A stretch of DNA of 64,000 nucleotides from Couchioplanes caeruleus (GCF_003751945.1 NZ_RJKL01000001.1:6634001-6698000); one strand, 5' to 3'. Shown: positions 8,215 to 17,189, numbered from the stretch's first letter. Program-made: numbers and translations. Notes: a model not told the origin generated them from the letters alone.

Positions 8215-10332
8215 GTGACCTCGCAAGCACCCCCGCGCCCGCGCGTGACGCCGGCCGCCGCTGCCGCGCCCCGGCGCGTCCTGCCGGCGGTCGTGGGCGT
8301 CGCCGCCGTCGCCCTCGCGCTCGCCGCGGTGGCGGCCGCCGCCGTCATCGACGCCGCCGTGCCCGCCGCGCACCGCGCCGCCACCCAGCTCGACCTGGGC
8401 TGGGTCGCCGGAGTCGCCGGGGCGTTCCTGTGCGCGCCCGGTGCGCTGCTCCTGCACCGCCTACCGCGCCATCCCGTCGCGTGGGTGCTGCTGATCACCG
8501 GCGTGCACTGGGCCGTGGACGGGCTGGCCTGCGCCTGGCTGGCGTACGCCACCCTGAGCGATCCGGCGCTTCCCGGCGCCGGCCTGGCCTTCTGGCTCTA
8601 TCAGCGGCTCGGTGCCTCGCTGCTCCTGTCGTTGCCGCTGATCCTGCTGCTCTACCCGGACGGGCGGCTGCCGCGCGGGCGCTGGCGGGTGGCCGCGCTC
8701 GCGGGGCTGGCGAGCACCGCGCTGCTGCCGCTGGTGCTGTTGTTCACGCCGTCGACCGTGGCGCAGGCCGACTCCGGTGTTCCGCTTCCGGCCGCGTTCG
8801 CCGGCCTCGATCTCGATCCCACCACCATCGGCCTGCCCACGTCCGTGTGGGCGCCCGTGCTGGCCTTCGCCGGTGCGATGGTGCCGGTCAGCCTGGTCGT
8901 ACCGTTCGCGGTGGTTCTGGGCCGCTACCGGCGGTCCGCGGGCGACCCCCGGCGCCGCGCCCGGATGCGCTGGCTGCTCTGGGCCGCCGTGGTCGACGTC
9001 CTGGTCATGCTCGCCATGCTCGTGCTTCCGCAGGCCTTGACGTCGATCGGGCTGACCGCGGCGGTGGGCCTCACCGGGATCGCCCTCACGGTCGGCATCG
9101 TCGCGCCGCAGTTGGTGGACATCGACCGGCTCCTCGGCGGCACCATCCTGTACGCCGCCATGGCCCTCTCCGTGCTGGTCGTGGACGCCTGCGTGCTGGG
9201 CGTGGCGAGCACGGTGCTGGGGGAGCGCCTCGCCGAGCGCGACGCCGCCGTGCTGGCGCTGCTGCTGGTCACCGCCGTGTACGGCCCCCTGCGCCAGCGG
9301 CTGTGGGTTCTGGCGCGCCGGCTCGTGCGCGGGCGCCGCGACGACCCGTACGGCGTGGTCGCCGGCCTGGCCGAGCAGTTGGAGCGGCAGGACCGCCCGG
9401 AGGAGCAGCTCGTCGCCGTCGCCCGCAGCGTCGCGGCCGCGTTCAAGGTGCCGTACGTGGCGGTCGAGGTGGACCGCCCCGGCGGAGAGAGCGTCGTGGC
9501 GGCGTACGGGACGGCCCCGGGCGATACGCAGGTGCTGCCCATCGCCTACCGGGATGAGACCGTCGGCCGGCTGGTGCTGCCGTCGCGGCGGGCGTCGCTG
9601 TCCGCGCGCGACGGGCGGCTGCTCGGCGACATGGTGCGGCAGGCGGCGATCGCGGCGCGGACGGCGTACCTCGCCGCCGAGCTCCAGCGCGGCCGGGAGC
9701 GGATCGTCGCGGCGCGCGAGGAAGAGCGGCGCCGGCTGCGGCGCGACCTGCACGACGGGCTCGGGCCCACGCTCGGCGGCGTGGCCTTGCGCATCGACAC
9801 GGCCCGCAACCTGGCCGCCCGCAAGCCCGAGGAGGCGGACCGGCTGCTGCGCCAGGCCCGGGAGGACGTGACGACGGCTCTGGCGGACGTCCGGCGGCTC
9901 GTGCACGACCTGCGCCCGCCGGCCCTGGACGACGTCGGCCTGCTGGGCGCCGTACGCCAGCAGGCCGCACGCCTGCGCGTACCGGGCCTGACCGTGACGG
10001 TCGAGGGTGAGGATCTCGAGGGGTTGCCCGCGGCGGCGGAGGTGGCCGCGTACCGGATCGCGTCCGAGGCCCTGGCGAACGTGGCCCGGCATGCCGGCGC
10101 GGCCACGGCGAAGGTCCGCCTGTCCCGCGCGGGCGACGACCTCGTGGTCGAGATCGCCGACGACGGCGTGGGCATCCCCGCCGGCACGCCCACCGGCGTC
10201 GGCCTGGTGTCGCTGCGTGAGCGCGCCGCCGAGCTGGGCGGCGACTGCCGGATAGAGTGCCCGGACGGCGGCGGCACGGTGGTCACCGCCCGTCTGCCGC
10301 TGGGACTCGGCGCGGAGGTGGCTCATGGGTGA
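8215..10332 (+). CDS. NarL-system membrane sensor histidine kinase
   Basis: A 705-residue sensor kinase read from GTG; no in-frame ATG lies nearby. The N-terminal half holds about eight to ten transmembrane segments. A GAF-like region follows (around the PYVAVEVDRP segment). The HisKA_3 dimerisation domain carries the phospho-acceptor His in RRDLHDGLGP at about residue 513. The HATPase domain shows the N-box (SEALANVARHA), DDGVGI and GVGLVSLRERA glycine motifs. This is the DesK/NarX-like architecture. The stop overlaps the regulator's ATG by 8 bases, so the pair is co-translated. The signal is unknown. The many membrane helices resemble actinobacterial kinases that sense membrane or cell-envelope state, but that is only an analogy. 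Confidence 0.93.
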   Translation: MTSQAPPRPRVTPAAAAAPRRVLPAVVGVAAVALALAAVAAAAVIDAAVPAAHRAATQLDLGWVAGVAGAFLCAPGALLLHRLPRHPVAWVLLITGVHWAVDGLACAWLAYATLSDPALPGAGLAFWLYQRLGASLLLSLPLILLLYPDGRLPRGRWRVAALAGLASTALLPLVLLFTPSTVAQADSGVPLPAAFAGLDLDPTTIGLPTSVWAPVLAFAGAMVPVSLVVPFAVVLGRYRRSAGDPRRRARMRWLLWAAVVDVLVMLAMLVLPQALTSIGLTAAVGLTGIALTVGIVAPQLVDIDRLLGGTILYAAMALSVLVVDACVLGVASTVLGERLAERDAAVLALLLVTAVYGPLRQRLWVLARRLVRGRRDDPYGVVAGLAEQLERQDRPEEQLVAVARSVAAAFKVPYVAVEVDRPGGESVVAAYGTAPGDTQVLPIAYRDETVGRLVLPSRRASLSARDGRLLGDMVRQAAIAARTAYLAAELQRGRERIVAAREEERRRLRRDLHDGLGPTLGGVALRIDTARNLAARKPEEADRLLRQAREDVTTALADVRRLVHDLRPPALDDVGLLGAVRQQAARLRVPGLTVTVEGEDLEGLPAAAEVAAYRIASEALANVARHAGAATAKVRLSRAGDDLVVEIADDGVGIPAGTPTGVGLVSLRERAAELGGDCRIECPDGGGTVVTARLPLGLGAEVAHG

Positions 10333-10972
10333 CGCGATCAGGGTGCTCGTCGCCGACGACCACCCGATCTTCCGGGACGGACTGGCGATGCTGCTCGCCT
10401 CGGTCGACGGCATCGAGGTGGCCGGCACGGCGGCGAACGGGCGCGAGGCGGTCGCGGAGGCCGTCCGCCTGCTGCCGGACGTGGTCGTGATGGACGTGCA
10501 GATGCCGGAGCTCAACGGCGTCGAGGCCACCCGCGAGCTGGCGACGCGCGCCCCGGACGTCGGCATCGTGGTCCTGACCATGTCCGAGGACGACGGCACG
10601 GTCTTCGCGGCCGTGCGCGCGGGCGCCCGCGGCTATCTGGTGAAGGGCGCGGAGCAGGAGGAGATCGTCCGCGCGATCACCACCGTCGCGTCCGGCGGCG
10701 CCGTCTTCGGCGCCACGCTCGCGGCCCGCATCGCGCAGTTCTTCGCCGCCGGCCCGCCGACGCCGACGACCGCGTTCCCGCAGCTCACCGCCCGCGAACG
10801 AGAGATCCTGGACCTGCTGGCGGCGGGCCGCTCCAACGGCCAGATCGCCGCGGCGCTCTATCTGTCGCCGAAGACCGTACGCAACAACGTCTCCACCGTC
10901 TTCGCCAAGCTCCAGGTGGCCGACCGCGCCGAGGCGATCGTCCGGGCCCGGGAGGCCGGTCTCGGGCGGTAG
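10325..10972 (+). CDS. NarL/FixJ-family response regulator
   Basis: A 215-residue regulator with an N-terminal receiver domain, phospho-acceptor D57 within VVMDVQMPE, conserved acidic pair DD near the start, and Lys in the YLVKGA segment. The C-terminal LuxR-type helix-turn-helix reads LTAREREILDLLAAGRSN and continues through the recognition helix. It is translationally coupled to the upstream kinase by an 8-base overlap. The likely targets are its own operon and the divergent membrane protein gene at 7407-8042, whose shared upstream region contains repeated GTCCCGG elements. Effector genes elsewhere cannot be judged from this window. Confidence 0.94.
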   Translation: MGDAIRVLVADDHPIFRDGLAMLLASVDGIEVAGTAANGREAVAEAVRLLPDVVVMDVQMPELNGVEATRELATRAPDVGIVVLTMSEDDGTVFAAVRAGARGYLVKGAEQEEIVRAITTVASGGAVFGATLAARIAQFFAAGPPTPTTAFPQLTAREREILDLLAAGRSNGQIAAALYLSPKTVRNNVSTVFAKLQVADRAEAIVRAREAGLGR

Positions 10973-11279
10973 CCGGGCGTTTCTGTCAGGGCTGGTTGAT
11001 GGCTCCGGGAATCGGTTCCTATCTCGCCCGCTGGACCAAGCGACGTGGGCGAGCACCGGCGGAAGCACGGCCGCCGCCCCGGTGGTGTCCTCCGACCGTC
11101 GGAGCCCGGCGAGGATGACGCCCAGATGGTCAGCCGCCCCGGGCACGGAGCGGGGGGATGCGGAGCAGTCCAGACAGCCGCTCGTCCTCGTCGGACAAAG
11201 CAGGGTCCGCGCCCAGGGTTTTTGTCGGTCCCCGGGTCTAGCGTCTACAGGTGCCCAGACAACCCTGAGGAGGGACGAG
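10973..11279. other. Noncoding interval of 307 bp
   Basis: I see no credible gene here. Near the right end, TGTCGG at 11223-11228 followed by CGTC at 11242-11245 is a poor, short-spaced match to an ECF-type promoter. The VOC ribosome binding site lies at 11267-11274. Confidence 0.6.
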
Positions 11280-11654
11280 ATGGACAAGGTGGTCCACTTC
11301 GAGGTGCCGTTCGACGACGCCGAGCGCGCACACGGCTTCTACCGCGAGGCCTTCGGTTGGCAGCTTGCGACGATGCCGGAAATGTCCTACACGATGGTCA
11401 CCACCACGCCGACCGACGACACCGGCGGCCCGGGAGAGCCCGGCGGCATCAACGGCGGCATGATGGCCCGCCAGGGGCCGATCACCTCGCCGGTCATCGT
11501 CATCGGCGTCGAGGACCTCGACGACAGCCTGGCCCGGATCGAGAAGCTCGGCGGCCGGGTCGAGATCGGCCGCGAGCCGGTCGGCGACATGGGCTTCGCG
11601 GCCTACGTCCGCGACACCGAGGGCAATCTGATCGGTCTCTGGCAGAGCGCCTAG
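11280..11654 (+). CDS. VOC (glyoxalase/bleomycin resistance-like) protein
   Basis: A 124-residue VOC-superfamily protein. It begins KVVHFEVPFDD, contains the family-typical FYREAFGWQL segment, and ends with YVRDTEGNLIGLWQ, the second half of the beta-alpha-beta-beta-beta fold. The strong ribosome binding site AGGAGGGACGAG precedes the ATG. VOC proteins include dioxygenases, isomerases and antibiotic-binding proteins, so no substrate can be assigned. The next two genes in the same direction encode a DGPF protein and an ECF42 sigma factor; VOC and DGPF genes often sit beside such sigma factors, so this may belong to the same regulon. The 139-bp gap to the DGPF gene includes a separate candidate promoter. 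Confidence 0.85.
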   Translation: MDKVVHFEVPFDDAERAHGFYREAFGWQLATMPEMSYTMVTTTPTDDTGGPGEPGGINGGMMARQGPITSPVIVIGVEDLDDSLARIEKLGGRVEIGREPVGDMGFAAYVRDTEGNLIGLWQSA

Positions 11655-11715
11655 GCAGGCCACGGCCGGTCTCTCGGAGCCGCCGGAGAATTTCTCGCCC
11701 ATCCTCGGCAGAGGA

Positions 11716-11742
11716 TGTCGAGAACGCGGCCCGCGGTCCGAC
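11716..11742 (+). promoter_or_regulatory. Candidate ECF42 promoter of the DGPF-sigma operon
   Basis: TGTCGA (11716-11721), a 17-bp spacer, then CGAC (11739-11742). As I recall, ECF42 promoters carry TGTCGA at -35 and CGA/TC at -10, so this fits autoregulation of the operon. The predicted leader is about 45 bases. Confidence 0.6.
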
Positions 11743-11793
11743 CCAGCGGCGAAACGCGCCCGCAGCGGCGGGCGACGACATCTGGGAGACGCG

Positions 11794-12153
11794 ATGAGAT
11801 ACATGCTGATGATGTTCGGCGACGGCGCCACCATGGCGGAGCAGCGCAGTCCCGAGTGGGTCACCGAGATGATCGCCTTCATGGGCGCCTTCAACGCCGA
11901 GCTGGAGAAGTCCGGCGAGCTGGTCCACGCCTACGGTCTGGCGGACCCGGCCACCGCGAAGACGGTGAGCCTTTCCGGCGCCCAGGTCGTGGTGACCGAC
12001 GGCCCGTTCGCCGAGGCCAAGGAGTCGCTGGCCGGCTTCTGGATCTTCGACGTGGCGGACGAGGCCCGCGCGATCTCCCTGGCCGGGCAGGTCGTGGTCT
12101 GGGCCGAGCGGGTCGAGCTCCGCCAGGTGCCGGACGCACCTCCCGAGCGGTGA
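11794..12153 (+). CDS. DGPF/YCII-domain protein, partner of the ECF42 sigma factor
   Basis: A 119-residue YCII-related protein. It starts MRYMLMMFGDG and carries the signature TDGPFAE around residues 70-76, the DGPF motif that names the family. DGPF proteins are almost always encoded next to ECF42 sigma factors and are their likely regulatory targets; their biochemical role is not established. Here the stop overlaps the GTG start of the sigma gene (GTGA), so the two are co-translated. A candidate ECF42 promoter lies about 45 bases upstream. No anti-sigma factor is encoded nearby, which is usual for this group. Confidence 0.92.
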   Translation: MRYMLMMFGDGATMAEQRSPEWVTEMIAFMGAFNAELEKSGELVHAYGLADPATAKTVSLSGAQVVVTDGPFAEAKESLAGFWIFDVADEARAISLAGQVVVWAERVELRQVPDAPPER

Positions 12154-13403
12154 CCCATCCGGGACCGGCGATCGAGGGCCTGCTGCGCGAGCTGGCGCCG
12201 CAGGTCCTCGGCATCCTCGTGCGTCGCTACGGTCAGTTCGACGCTGCCGAGGACGCGGTGCAGGAGGCCCTGCTCGCGGCCGCCCTGCAGTGGCCCGGCG
12301 CCGGCGTTCCGGACAGTCCCCGGTCGTGGCTCGTCACGGTCGCCGGTCGCAGGCTCGTGGACGAGTTTCGCAGCGAGAGCGCCCGCCGGGCCCGCGAGGC
12401 GAACGCCGCGCTGCTGGAGCCGATCGAGCCCGGCGGCGTACCGGACACGGACGACACGCTGACGCTGCTGTTCCTCTGCTGTCATCCCGCTTTGTCCGCG
12501 CCGTCGCAGCTCGCCCTCACGCTGCGGGCCGTCGGCGGACTCAGCACCGCCGAGATCGCCCGGGCGTTCCTGGTGCCGGAGGCCACCATGGCGCAGCGGA
12601 TCAGCCGGGCCAAGCAGAAGATCAGGAAGAGCGGTTCCGGCTTCGCGCCACCCGCGGCCGACGATCGCTCCGCCCGGCTGCAGGTCGTCCGACAGGTGCT
12701 CTACCTGCTCTTCAACGAGGGGTACACCGCCAGTTCCGGGCCGGGTCTGCACCGGGCCGACCTGACCGCCGAGGCGATCCGGCTCACCCGGCTGCTGCAC
12801 CGGCTCTCCCCGGACGGCGAGACCGCCGGGCTGCTCGCGCTGATGCTGCTGACGGATGCCCGGCGGGCCGCACGCACGGACGCGCAGGGCGCCCTCGTGC
12901 CGCTCGACGCGCAGGACCGGACGCGGTGGAACCGGGAGCTGATCGCCGAGGGCGTGGCCCTGGTGTCCGCGACGCTGGGGCGGTGGCCGCTCGGGCCGTA
13001 CCAACTGCAGGCCGCCATCGCCGCCGTGCACGACGAGGCGCCGGCCGCCGAGCGGACCGACTGGCCGCAGATCCTCGCCCTCTACGAGGTCCTCGAACGG
13101 GTCGCGCCCGGCCCGGTGGTCACGCTGAACAAGGCCGTCGCGGTGGCCCGGGCCCGCGGGCCGCTCGCCGGACTCACCGTGCTCGCCGAGCTGGACGGCG
13201 ACGAGCGGATGAAGGACAACCATCGCCTCGAGGCGGTCCGCGCCCACCTGCTGGAGCTCGTCGGCGACGCGGCCGCCGCCCACGCCGCCTACCGGAGGGC
13301 CGCCACGATGACCGCGAGCCTGCCCGAGCAGCGCTACCTCATGCTCCGCGCCGCCGAGCTGGCTCCCACCCCGGACCCGACCCGCTCCGCGCGCCCGGCC
13401 TGA
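12150..13403 (+). CDS. ECF42-type RNA polymerase sigma factor with TPR-like extension
   Basis: A 417-residue extracytoplasmic-function sigma factor. Region 2 includes YGQFDAAEDAVQEALLAA and the SWLVTVAGRRLVDEFRS helix; region 4 includes LSTAEIARAFLVPEATMAQRI. A long C-terminal extension (about residues 180-417, with LLFNEGYTAS, LNKAVAVARA and LRAAEL helices) resembles the TPR-containing tail of ECF42 factors, which replaces a classical anti-sigma factor and is needed for activity in studied members. The start is GTG in a GTGA overlap with the DGPF gene. Autoregulation is likely given the candidate promoter upstream. The signal is unknown. Confidence 0.93.
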   Translation: MTHPGPAIEGLLRELAPQVLGILVRRYGQFDAAEDAVQEALLAAALQWPGAGVPDSPRSWLVTVAGRRLVDEFRSESARRAREANAALLEPIEPGGVPDTDDTLTLLFLCCHPALSAPSQLALTLRAVGGLSTAEIARAFLVPEATMAQRISRAKQKIRKSGSGFAPPAADDRSARLQVVRQVLYLLFNEGYTASSGPGLHRADLTAEAIRLTRLLHRLSPDGETAGLLALMLLTDARRAARTDAQGALVPLDAQDRTRWNRELIAEGVALVSATLGRWPLGPYQLQAAIAAVHDEAPAAERTDWPQILALYEVLERVAPGPVVTLNKAVAVARARGPLAGLTVLAELDGDERMKDNHRLEAVRAHLLELVGDAAAAHAAYRRAATMTASLPEQRYLMLRAAELAPTPDPTRSARPA

Positions 13404-13579
13404 CGGCCCCGATCGGCGCTTCACGAGTGGTGACACCCGGGACCGGGCGGCGCTGCGCGGGGGAGTGGTGATCCCCGAATCGCGGCGGCCCTTCGTGGCG
13501 GGCTGGTGGGGCTGGTCCGTGGGGAGATCCGTACCTGACCCGAACATCGCGACGGGCGTTGCGCGGGCAGAATGGGCGC

Positions 13580-14269
13580 GTGAGCGATGCATCCTCCAAG
13601 GGGCTCGTCCTGGTCGTCGAGGACGAGCGTCCCATCGCCGACCTCGTGCGCATGTATCTGAGCCGCGACGGCTTCGGCGTGCACGTCGAGCACGACGGCA
13701 CCGCCGGGCTGGCCGCCGCGCGGCGGATGCGGCCGGTGGCCTGCATCCTCGACATCGCGCTGCCCGGCATGGAGGGCACCGACATCTGCCGCCGGCTGCG
13801 GGAGGACGGCGACTGGACGCCGGTCGTCTTCCTCACCGCCCGCGACGACGAGGTCGACCGGATCCTCGGGCTCGAGCTCGGCGGCGACGACTACCTGACC
13901 AAGCCGTTCAGCCCGCGGGAGCTGGTCGCACGGGTGCGGGCGCTGCTGCGCCGGGCCGCCGGGCCGCCCGACGGGGGCCGGGTGCGCAGCCTCGGCCCGG
14001 TCTCCCTCGATCCCACCCGCCGGCTGGTCACCGTGGACGGCGTGGCGCTGTCGCTCACCCCGACCGAGTTCGACCTGCTCGGCCACCTGTTGCACCGGCC
14101 CGGGCGGGTCTTCACCCGGGAGGAGCTGCTGGCCGGCGTCTGGGGGTACGCGTCGCATGCCGGCACCCGTACGGTCGATGTGCACGTCGCCCAGGTGCGC
14201 GCCAAGCTCGGCTCCGCCGCGGGGGTGATCCGCACCGTGCGTGGGGTCGGCTACACCGCCGATGCGTAG
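13580..14269 (+). CDS. OmpR-family response regulator
   Basis: A 229-residue regulator read from GTG. The receiver domain has the phospho-acceptor D58 in ILDIALPGMEG, the conserved T in FLTARDD, and the Lys in DYLTKPFSPREL. The C-terminal winged helix ends with RTVRGVGYTAD, typical of OmpR/PhoB proteins. A TTG 21 bases further upstream is also in frame but adds only a short unrelated peptide. The stop overlaps the start of the sensor kinase by 8 bases, and a lipoprotein gene follows the kinase, so the three genes form an operon. The lipoprotein may be part of the signal path or a target. Confidence 0.94.
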   Translation: MSDASSKGLVLVVEDERPIADLVRMYLSRDGFGVHVEHDGTAGLAAARRMRPVACILDIALPGMEGTDICRRLREDGDWTPVVFLTARDDEVDRILGLELGGDDYLTKPFSPRELVARVRALLRRAAGPPDGGRVRSLGPVSLDPTRRLVTVDGVALSLTPTEFDLLGHLLHRPGRVFTREELLAGVWGYASHAGTRTVDVHVAQVRAKLGSAAGVIRTVRGVGYTADA

Positions 14270-15611
14270 ATTCTTCTCCACCCTGGCAGGGCGGACCGTC
14301 CTGGTCACCGCCGCCACCGCGGTCGTCGCCGTGATCATCACCGCGCTGGTGGCCCTGCCGATCGCGGCCCGTTCGGCCAACAACGCCGCCCGGGTCGAGC
14401 TGATGGAGAAGTCCAAGCTGGCCGTGGAGTTGCTCAGCGCCGAGAAGCCCGCCCCCCGGGCGCGCATCGTCGAGCGGCTGCGCGAGAACGACATCGACAT
14501 CTACCTCGTGCGGCGTGGGGTCGTCGACCGGCCCGGGCTGCCGACGCGGGTGATCGAGCAGGTGGCCGCGGGTGCGGTCGTCGAGACCCGGGGCGTCGTC
14601 GGCGGCCGTACCGTCCTGATCGCCGGGAGTCCGCTGCGCGGCAACAACAGCGGCGTCGTGCTCACCCGCCCCGCCCTGCCGGGTACGGCCGGCCGCGTGC
14701 TCAGCGGCGTGTGGGTCGCGCTGCTCGCCGGGCTCCTCGGCGGGGTCGGCGCCGGGGCGTTGCTCGCCCACTTCACCGCGCGGCCGTTGCGGCAGGCGGC
14801 GGTCGCGGCCGGGCGTCTGTCGGCCGGGGACCGGTCGGTGCGGCTGGCGGTGCGCCCGCCTGTGGAAGCCGCCGAGCTGGCGTCGGCGCTCAACCAGCTC
14901 GGCGCGGCGTTGCAGATCAGCGAGGGCCGGGAGCGTGACTTCCTCCTCTCGGTCTCCCACGAGCTGCGGACGCCGCTCGCCACGATCCGCGGGTACGCCG
15001 AGGCCCTCGCCGACGGCGTCGTCGACGCCGAGGGCGCGCCCAAGGCGGGCGAGACGATGCTCGCCGAGGCGGATCGGCTCGACCGGCTCATCTCCGACCT
15101 GCTCGTGCTCTCCCGCCTGGAGGCCGCGGACCTGCCGGTGGACGTCGTCCGGGTCGACCTTGTCGACGTGGTCGGTGCGGCGGGGGAGGCGTGGGCGCCG
15201 CGCTGCGGCTCCGACGGCCCTCGGCTGTCCGTCGAGCTGCCCGAGACGCCGATCGTGGTCGACACCGATCCGGGCCGGATCCGGCAGGTGATCGACGGGC
15301 TGTGCGAGAACGCGCTGCGGGTGGTGCCGGCCGGGGCGCCGCTGGTGCTCGCGGTCCGGGCGGGGGAGCACGGCGGCGTGGTGGAGATCCGTGACGGCGG
15401 GCCCGGCTTCACCGACGACGACCTCGCGGTGGCCTTCCAGCGGGGTGCGCTGCAGCAGCGGTACCGGCACGTCCGCAAGACCGGCAGCGGTCTGGGGCTC
15501 GCCCTCGCCGCGCGGCTGGTCTCCCGGCTGGGCGGGACCATCGAGGCAGGTCACGCGCCCGAGGGTGGCGCGATGTTCACGGTGATACTTCCTTACGCTC
15601 CTCGAACATGA
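14262..15611 (+). CDS. HAMP-domain sensor histidine kinase
   Basis: A 449-residue kinase. One transmembrane segment near residues 10-35 and a second around 145-170 flank a small extracytoplasmic sensor of about 110 residues. A HAMP segment follows (FTARPLRQ onward). The HisKA domain has the phospho-acceptor His in SVSHELRTPLATIRGY at about residue 233. The ATPase domain shows CENALRVV (N-box), RDGGPGF (G1) and TGSGLGLALA (G2). It pairs with the OmpR-type regulator upstream through an 8-base overlap. The ATG at 14262 is chosen because it lies inside that overlap; a GTG 21 bases upstream is less likely. The ligand is unknown. Confidence 0.93.
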   Translation: MRRFFSTLAGRTVLVTAATAVVAVIITALVALPIAARSANNAARVELMEKSKLAVELLSAEKPAPRARIVERLRENDIDIYLVRRGVVDRPGLPTRVIEQVAAGAVVETRGVVGGRTVLIAGSPLRGNNSGVVLTRPALPGTAGRVLSGVWVALLAGLLGGVGAGALLAHFTARPLRQAAVAAGRLSAGDRSVRLAVRPPVEAAELASALNQLGAALQISEGRERDFLLSVSHELRTPLATIRGYAEALADGVVDAEGAPKAGETMLAEADRLDRLISDLLVLSRLEAADLPVDVVRVDLVDVVGAAGEAWAPRCGSDGPRLSVELPETPIVVDTDPGRIRQVIDGLCENALRVVPAGAPLVLAVRAGEHGGVVEIRDGGPGFTDDDLAVAFQRGALQQRYRHVRKTGSGLGLALAARLVSRLGGTIEAGHAPEGGAMFTVILPYAPRT

Positions 15612-15652
15612 CGCTGATCCGGTCCGTGCACGCCGGGCGGAGGCTGAGCGGC

Positions 15653-16183
15653 ATGACACGAACCCGCATCGCGCTGACCGTGACCACGCTGGGCCTCGCC
15701 GGCCTGCTCGGGCTGACCGGCTGCGGCTCCGCCGGCGCGGGACCGTCCGCGGCGCCGGCCGTCGCGGCCGCGGACGTCACCGGGGAGGCGTACGCCCTGA
15801 CCGAAGTCGGTTTCGAGACCGGCATGGAGGCCGCTCCCGCGGCGTCGGAGGAACCGAAGTCGGGGAAGCCGAAGGAGCGCAAGCAGGGCCTTCGCAAGCA
15901 GCTTCGCAAGAACATCCTGCACGGCGAGACCACCGTACGCGCGAAGGACGGCGTGCGGACGATCGTGGTCCAGCGCGGCACCGTCACCGCCGTGGACGGG
16001 CGGACCGTCAGCGTGCGGTCCACCGACGGCTTCTCCCAGACCTGGACCTTCGGCGACAAGGTCAAGGTCCTGCAGAACCGCAAGGCCGTGGACGTGAACA
16101 CCCTCAAGAACGGCGTCGAGATCGGGGTCGCCGGGGCGAAGGACGGGGACCGGGCGACGGCGCGGCTCATCGCGATCCGCTAG
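15653..16183 (+). CDS. Secreted lipoprotein downstream of the two-component system
   Basis: A 176-residue predicted lipoprotein. The signal peptide is a short basic start, a hydrophobic stretch and the lipobox LTGC at residues 21-24. The mature part has an Ala-rich linker, a Lys/Glu-rich segment and a C-terminal beta-rich region (VVQRGTVTAVDGRTVSVRS), resembling DUF5666-type small beta-barrels. An in-frame ATG at 15608 overlaps the kinase stop (ATGA), but the ATG at 15653 has a GGAGG site 9 bases upstream and gives a proper signal peptide, so I prefer it. Its position suggests a role in signal detection or a target of the two-component system; neither can be proved from sequence. Confidence 0.8.
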   Translation: MTRTRIALTVTTLGLAGLLGLTGCGSAGAGPSAAPAVAAADVTGEAYALTEVGFETGMEAAPAASEEPKSGKPKERKQGLRKQLRKNILHGETTVRAKDGVRTIVVQRGTVTAVDGRTVSVRSTDGFSQTWTFGDKVKVLQNRKAVDVNTLKNGVEIGVAGAKDGDRATARLIAIR

Positions 16184-16196
16184 GCGGTCTGTGGGT

Positions 16197-16232
16197 CAGG
16201 GCCCGCGCTCGGTGCCTCGAGCACGGGCCCTG
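16197..16232. terminator. Bidirectional hairpin between convergent genes
   Basis: A 14-bp stem with one mismatch (CAGGGCCCGCGCTC against GAGCACGGGCCCTG) and an 8-base loop. It lies between the lipoprotein gene and the convergent DUF5995 gene, so it can serve both. Confidence 0.7.
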
Positions 16233-16251
16233 CCCCGCCCCCTCAACAAAG

Positions 16252-17028
16252 TCACTGCAGAATCGTGCCCATCGGGGAGAGCAGCAGCTTCCCGAAGGCC
16301 TCGGTGGTGCGGTCCAGCCGGCTGCGCTCCCGGGCGACGGCCTGCAGGTCGTGGCGGACGGACCAGAGCCGCTGCGCGTTGCGCCAGGCGACGTTGCGGG
16401 TGTACTCCACCATCTCGCCCTGCCAGAGGTCGTCGAGGTCGCCGTTCATCATGTCGATGAACAACTGCCACTTCTCCAGGTAGCCGCGGCGCAGGCCGGG
16501 GATCTGCTCGGCGAAGATGTCGTTGATCTGCAGGTAGTCGTGGTGCTGGTCGCTGTCGTCCACCGGGTAACCGCCCTGGTGGTCGAACGTGGTGACCAGG
16601 GCGAACGGCAGGTCGTAGTTGATGTGCGCGTTGACGCCGGCGGCGGCCGACGGCAGCGGGCGGGCGTCCGGGCCGGGTATCCGGTGGAAGAGCACGGACC
16701 AGGACTTCGGGCAGCCGGCGCTCATGTCCGACCACTGCCGCAGCGCGTCGAAATAGCGGGCGGCGAACTCGACGTCGAGGCGGGCGAGGAAGGCGGGGTC
16801 GGCGAAGCGGCCCGCGTAGAGCCGCTCGAGCACGCAGGTCGTGATCGTCAGATAAAGCCTGTTGAAGTCGGCGAGGGGATTGCTGACCAGCAGCGGCGGA
16901 ACCCGTTCCAGCACGTCCTGGAGCTTGGTGAGCTGGTCGACCACGGCCGGGACGTCGTCCGGGTGACCGGACAGCACGTCGGCCATCTCCCGTCGCACGG
17001 GCCCCCAGACGGACGTCTCGGTGATCAT
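16252..17028 (-). CDS. DUF5995 family protein
   Basis: A 258-residue soluble, largely helical protein that I recognise as the DUF5995 type found in actinobacteria. Landmarks are CPKSWSVLFHRIPGPDARPLP and GVNAHINYDLPFALV in the middle, and the His-rich DDSDQHHDYLQIND segment. The conserved His/Asn/Asp residues of these segments could bind a metal or ligand, but no reaction is known to me. No signal peptide or membrane segment is seen. The gene is convergent with the two-component operon and lies downstream of the large LuxR-type regulator on the same strand, separated by 161 bp containing a GTGAG-N3-CTCAC palindrome. Confidence 0.75.
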   Translation of the reverse strand: MITETSVWGPVRREMADVLSGHPDDVPAVVDQLTKLQDVLERVPPLLVSNPLADFNRLYLTITTCVLERLYAGRFADPAFLARLDVEFAARYFDALRQWSDMSAGCPKSWSVLFHRIPGPDARPLPSAAAGVNAHINYDLPFALVTTFDHQGGYPVDDSDQHHDYLQINDIFAEQIPGLRRGYLEKWQLFIDMMNGDLDDLWQGEMVEYTRNVAWRNAQRLWSVRHDLQAVARERSRLDRTTEAFGKLLLSPMGTILQ

Positions 17029-17116
17029 GGATCCTCCACACGGCGGACTTCTCGGCGGAGGTCCTCAGCACCGCCCGGCGCCTCCCGGCTGCCGGGCGGT
17101 GCTCCCCCGAACGACT

Positions 17117-17129
17117 GTGAGCCTCTCAC
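17117..17129. promoter_or_regulatory. GTGAG-N3-CTCAC palindrome upstream of the DUF5995 gene
   Basis: A 13-bp inverted repeat in the 161-bp gap between the LuxR-type regulator's stop and the DUF5995 start. Its position suits an operator, but no binding protein can be named. Confidence 0.3.
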
Positions 17130-17189
17130 TGATGGACTACGCAGGGATCGGTAGAACGACGTATTCCGCGTACGTAGATAACGAAAAGG

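Noticed and set aside
11223..11245. A second ECF42 promoter in front of the VOC gene (TGTCGG and CGTC).
   Set aside because: The spacer is 13 bp, too short for the usual 16-18 bp, so it was not listed as a promoter.
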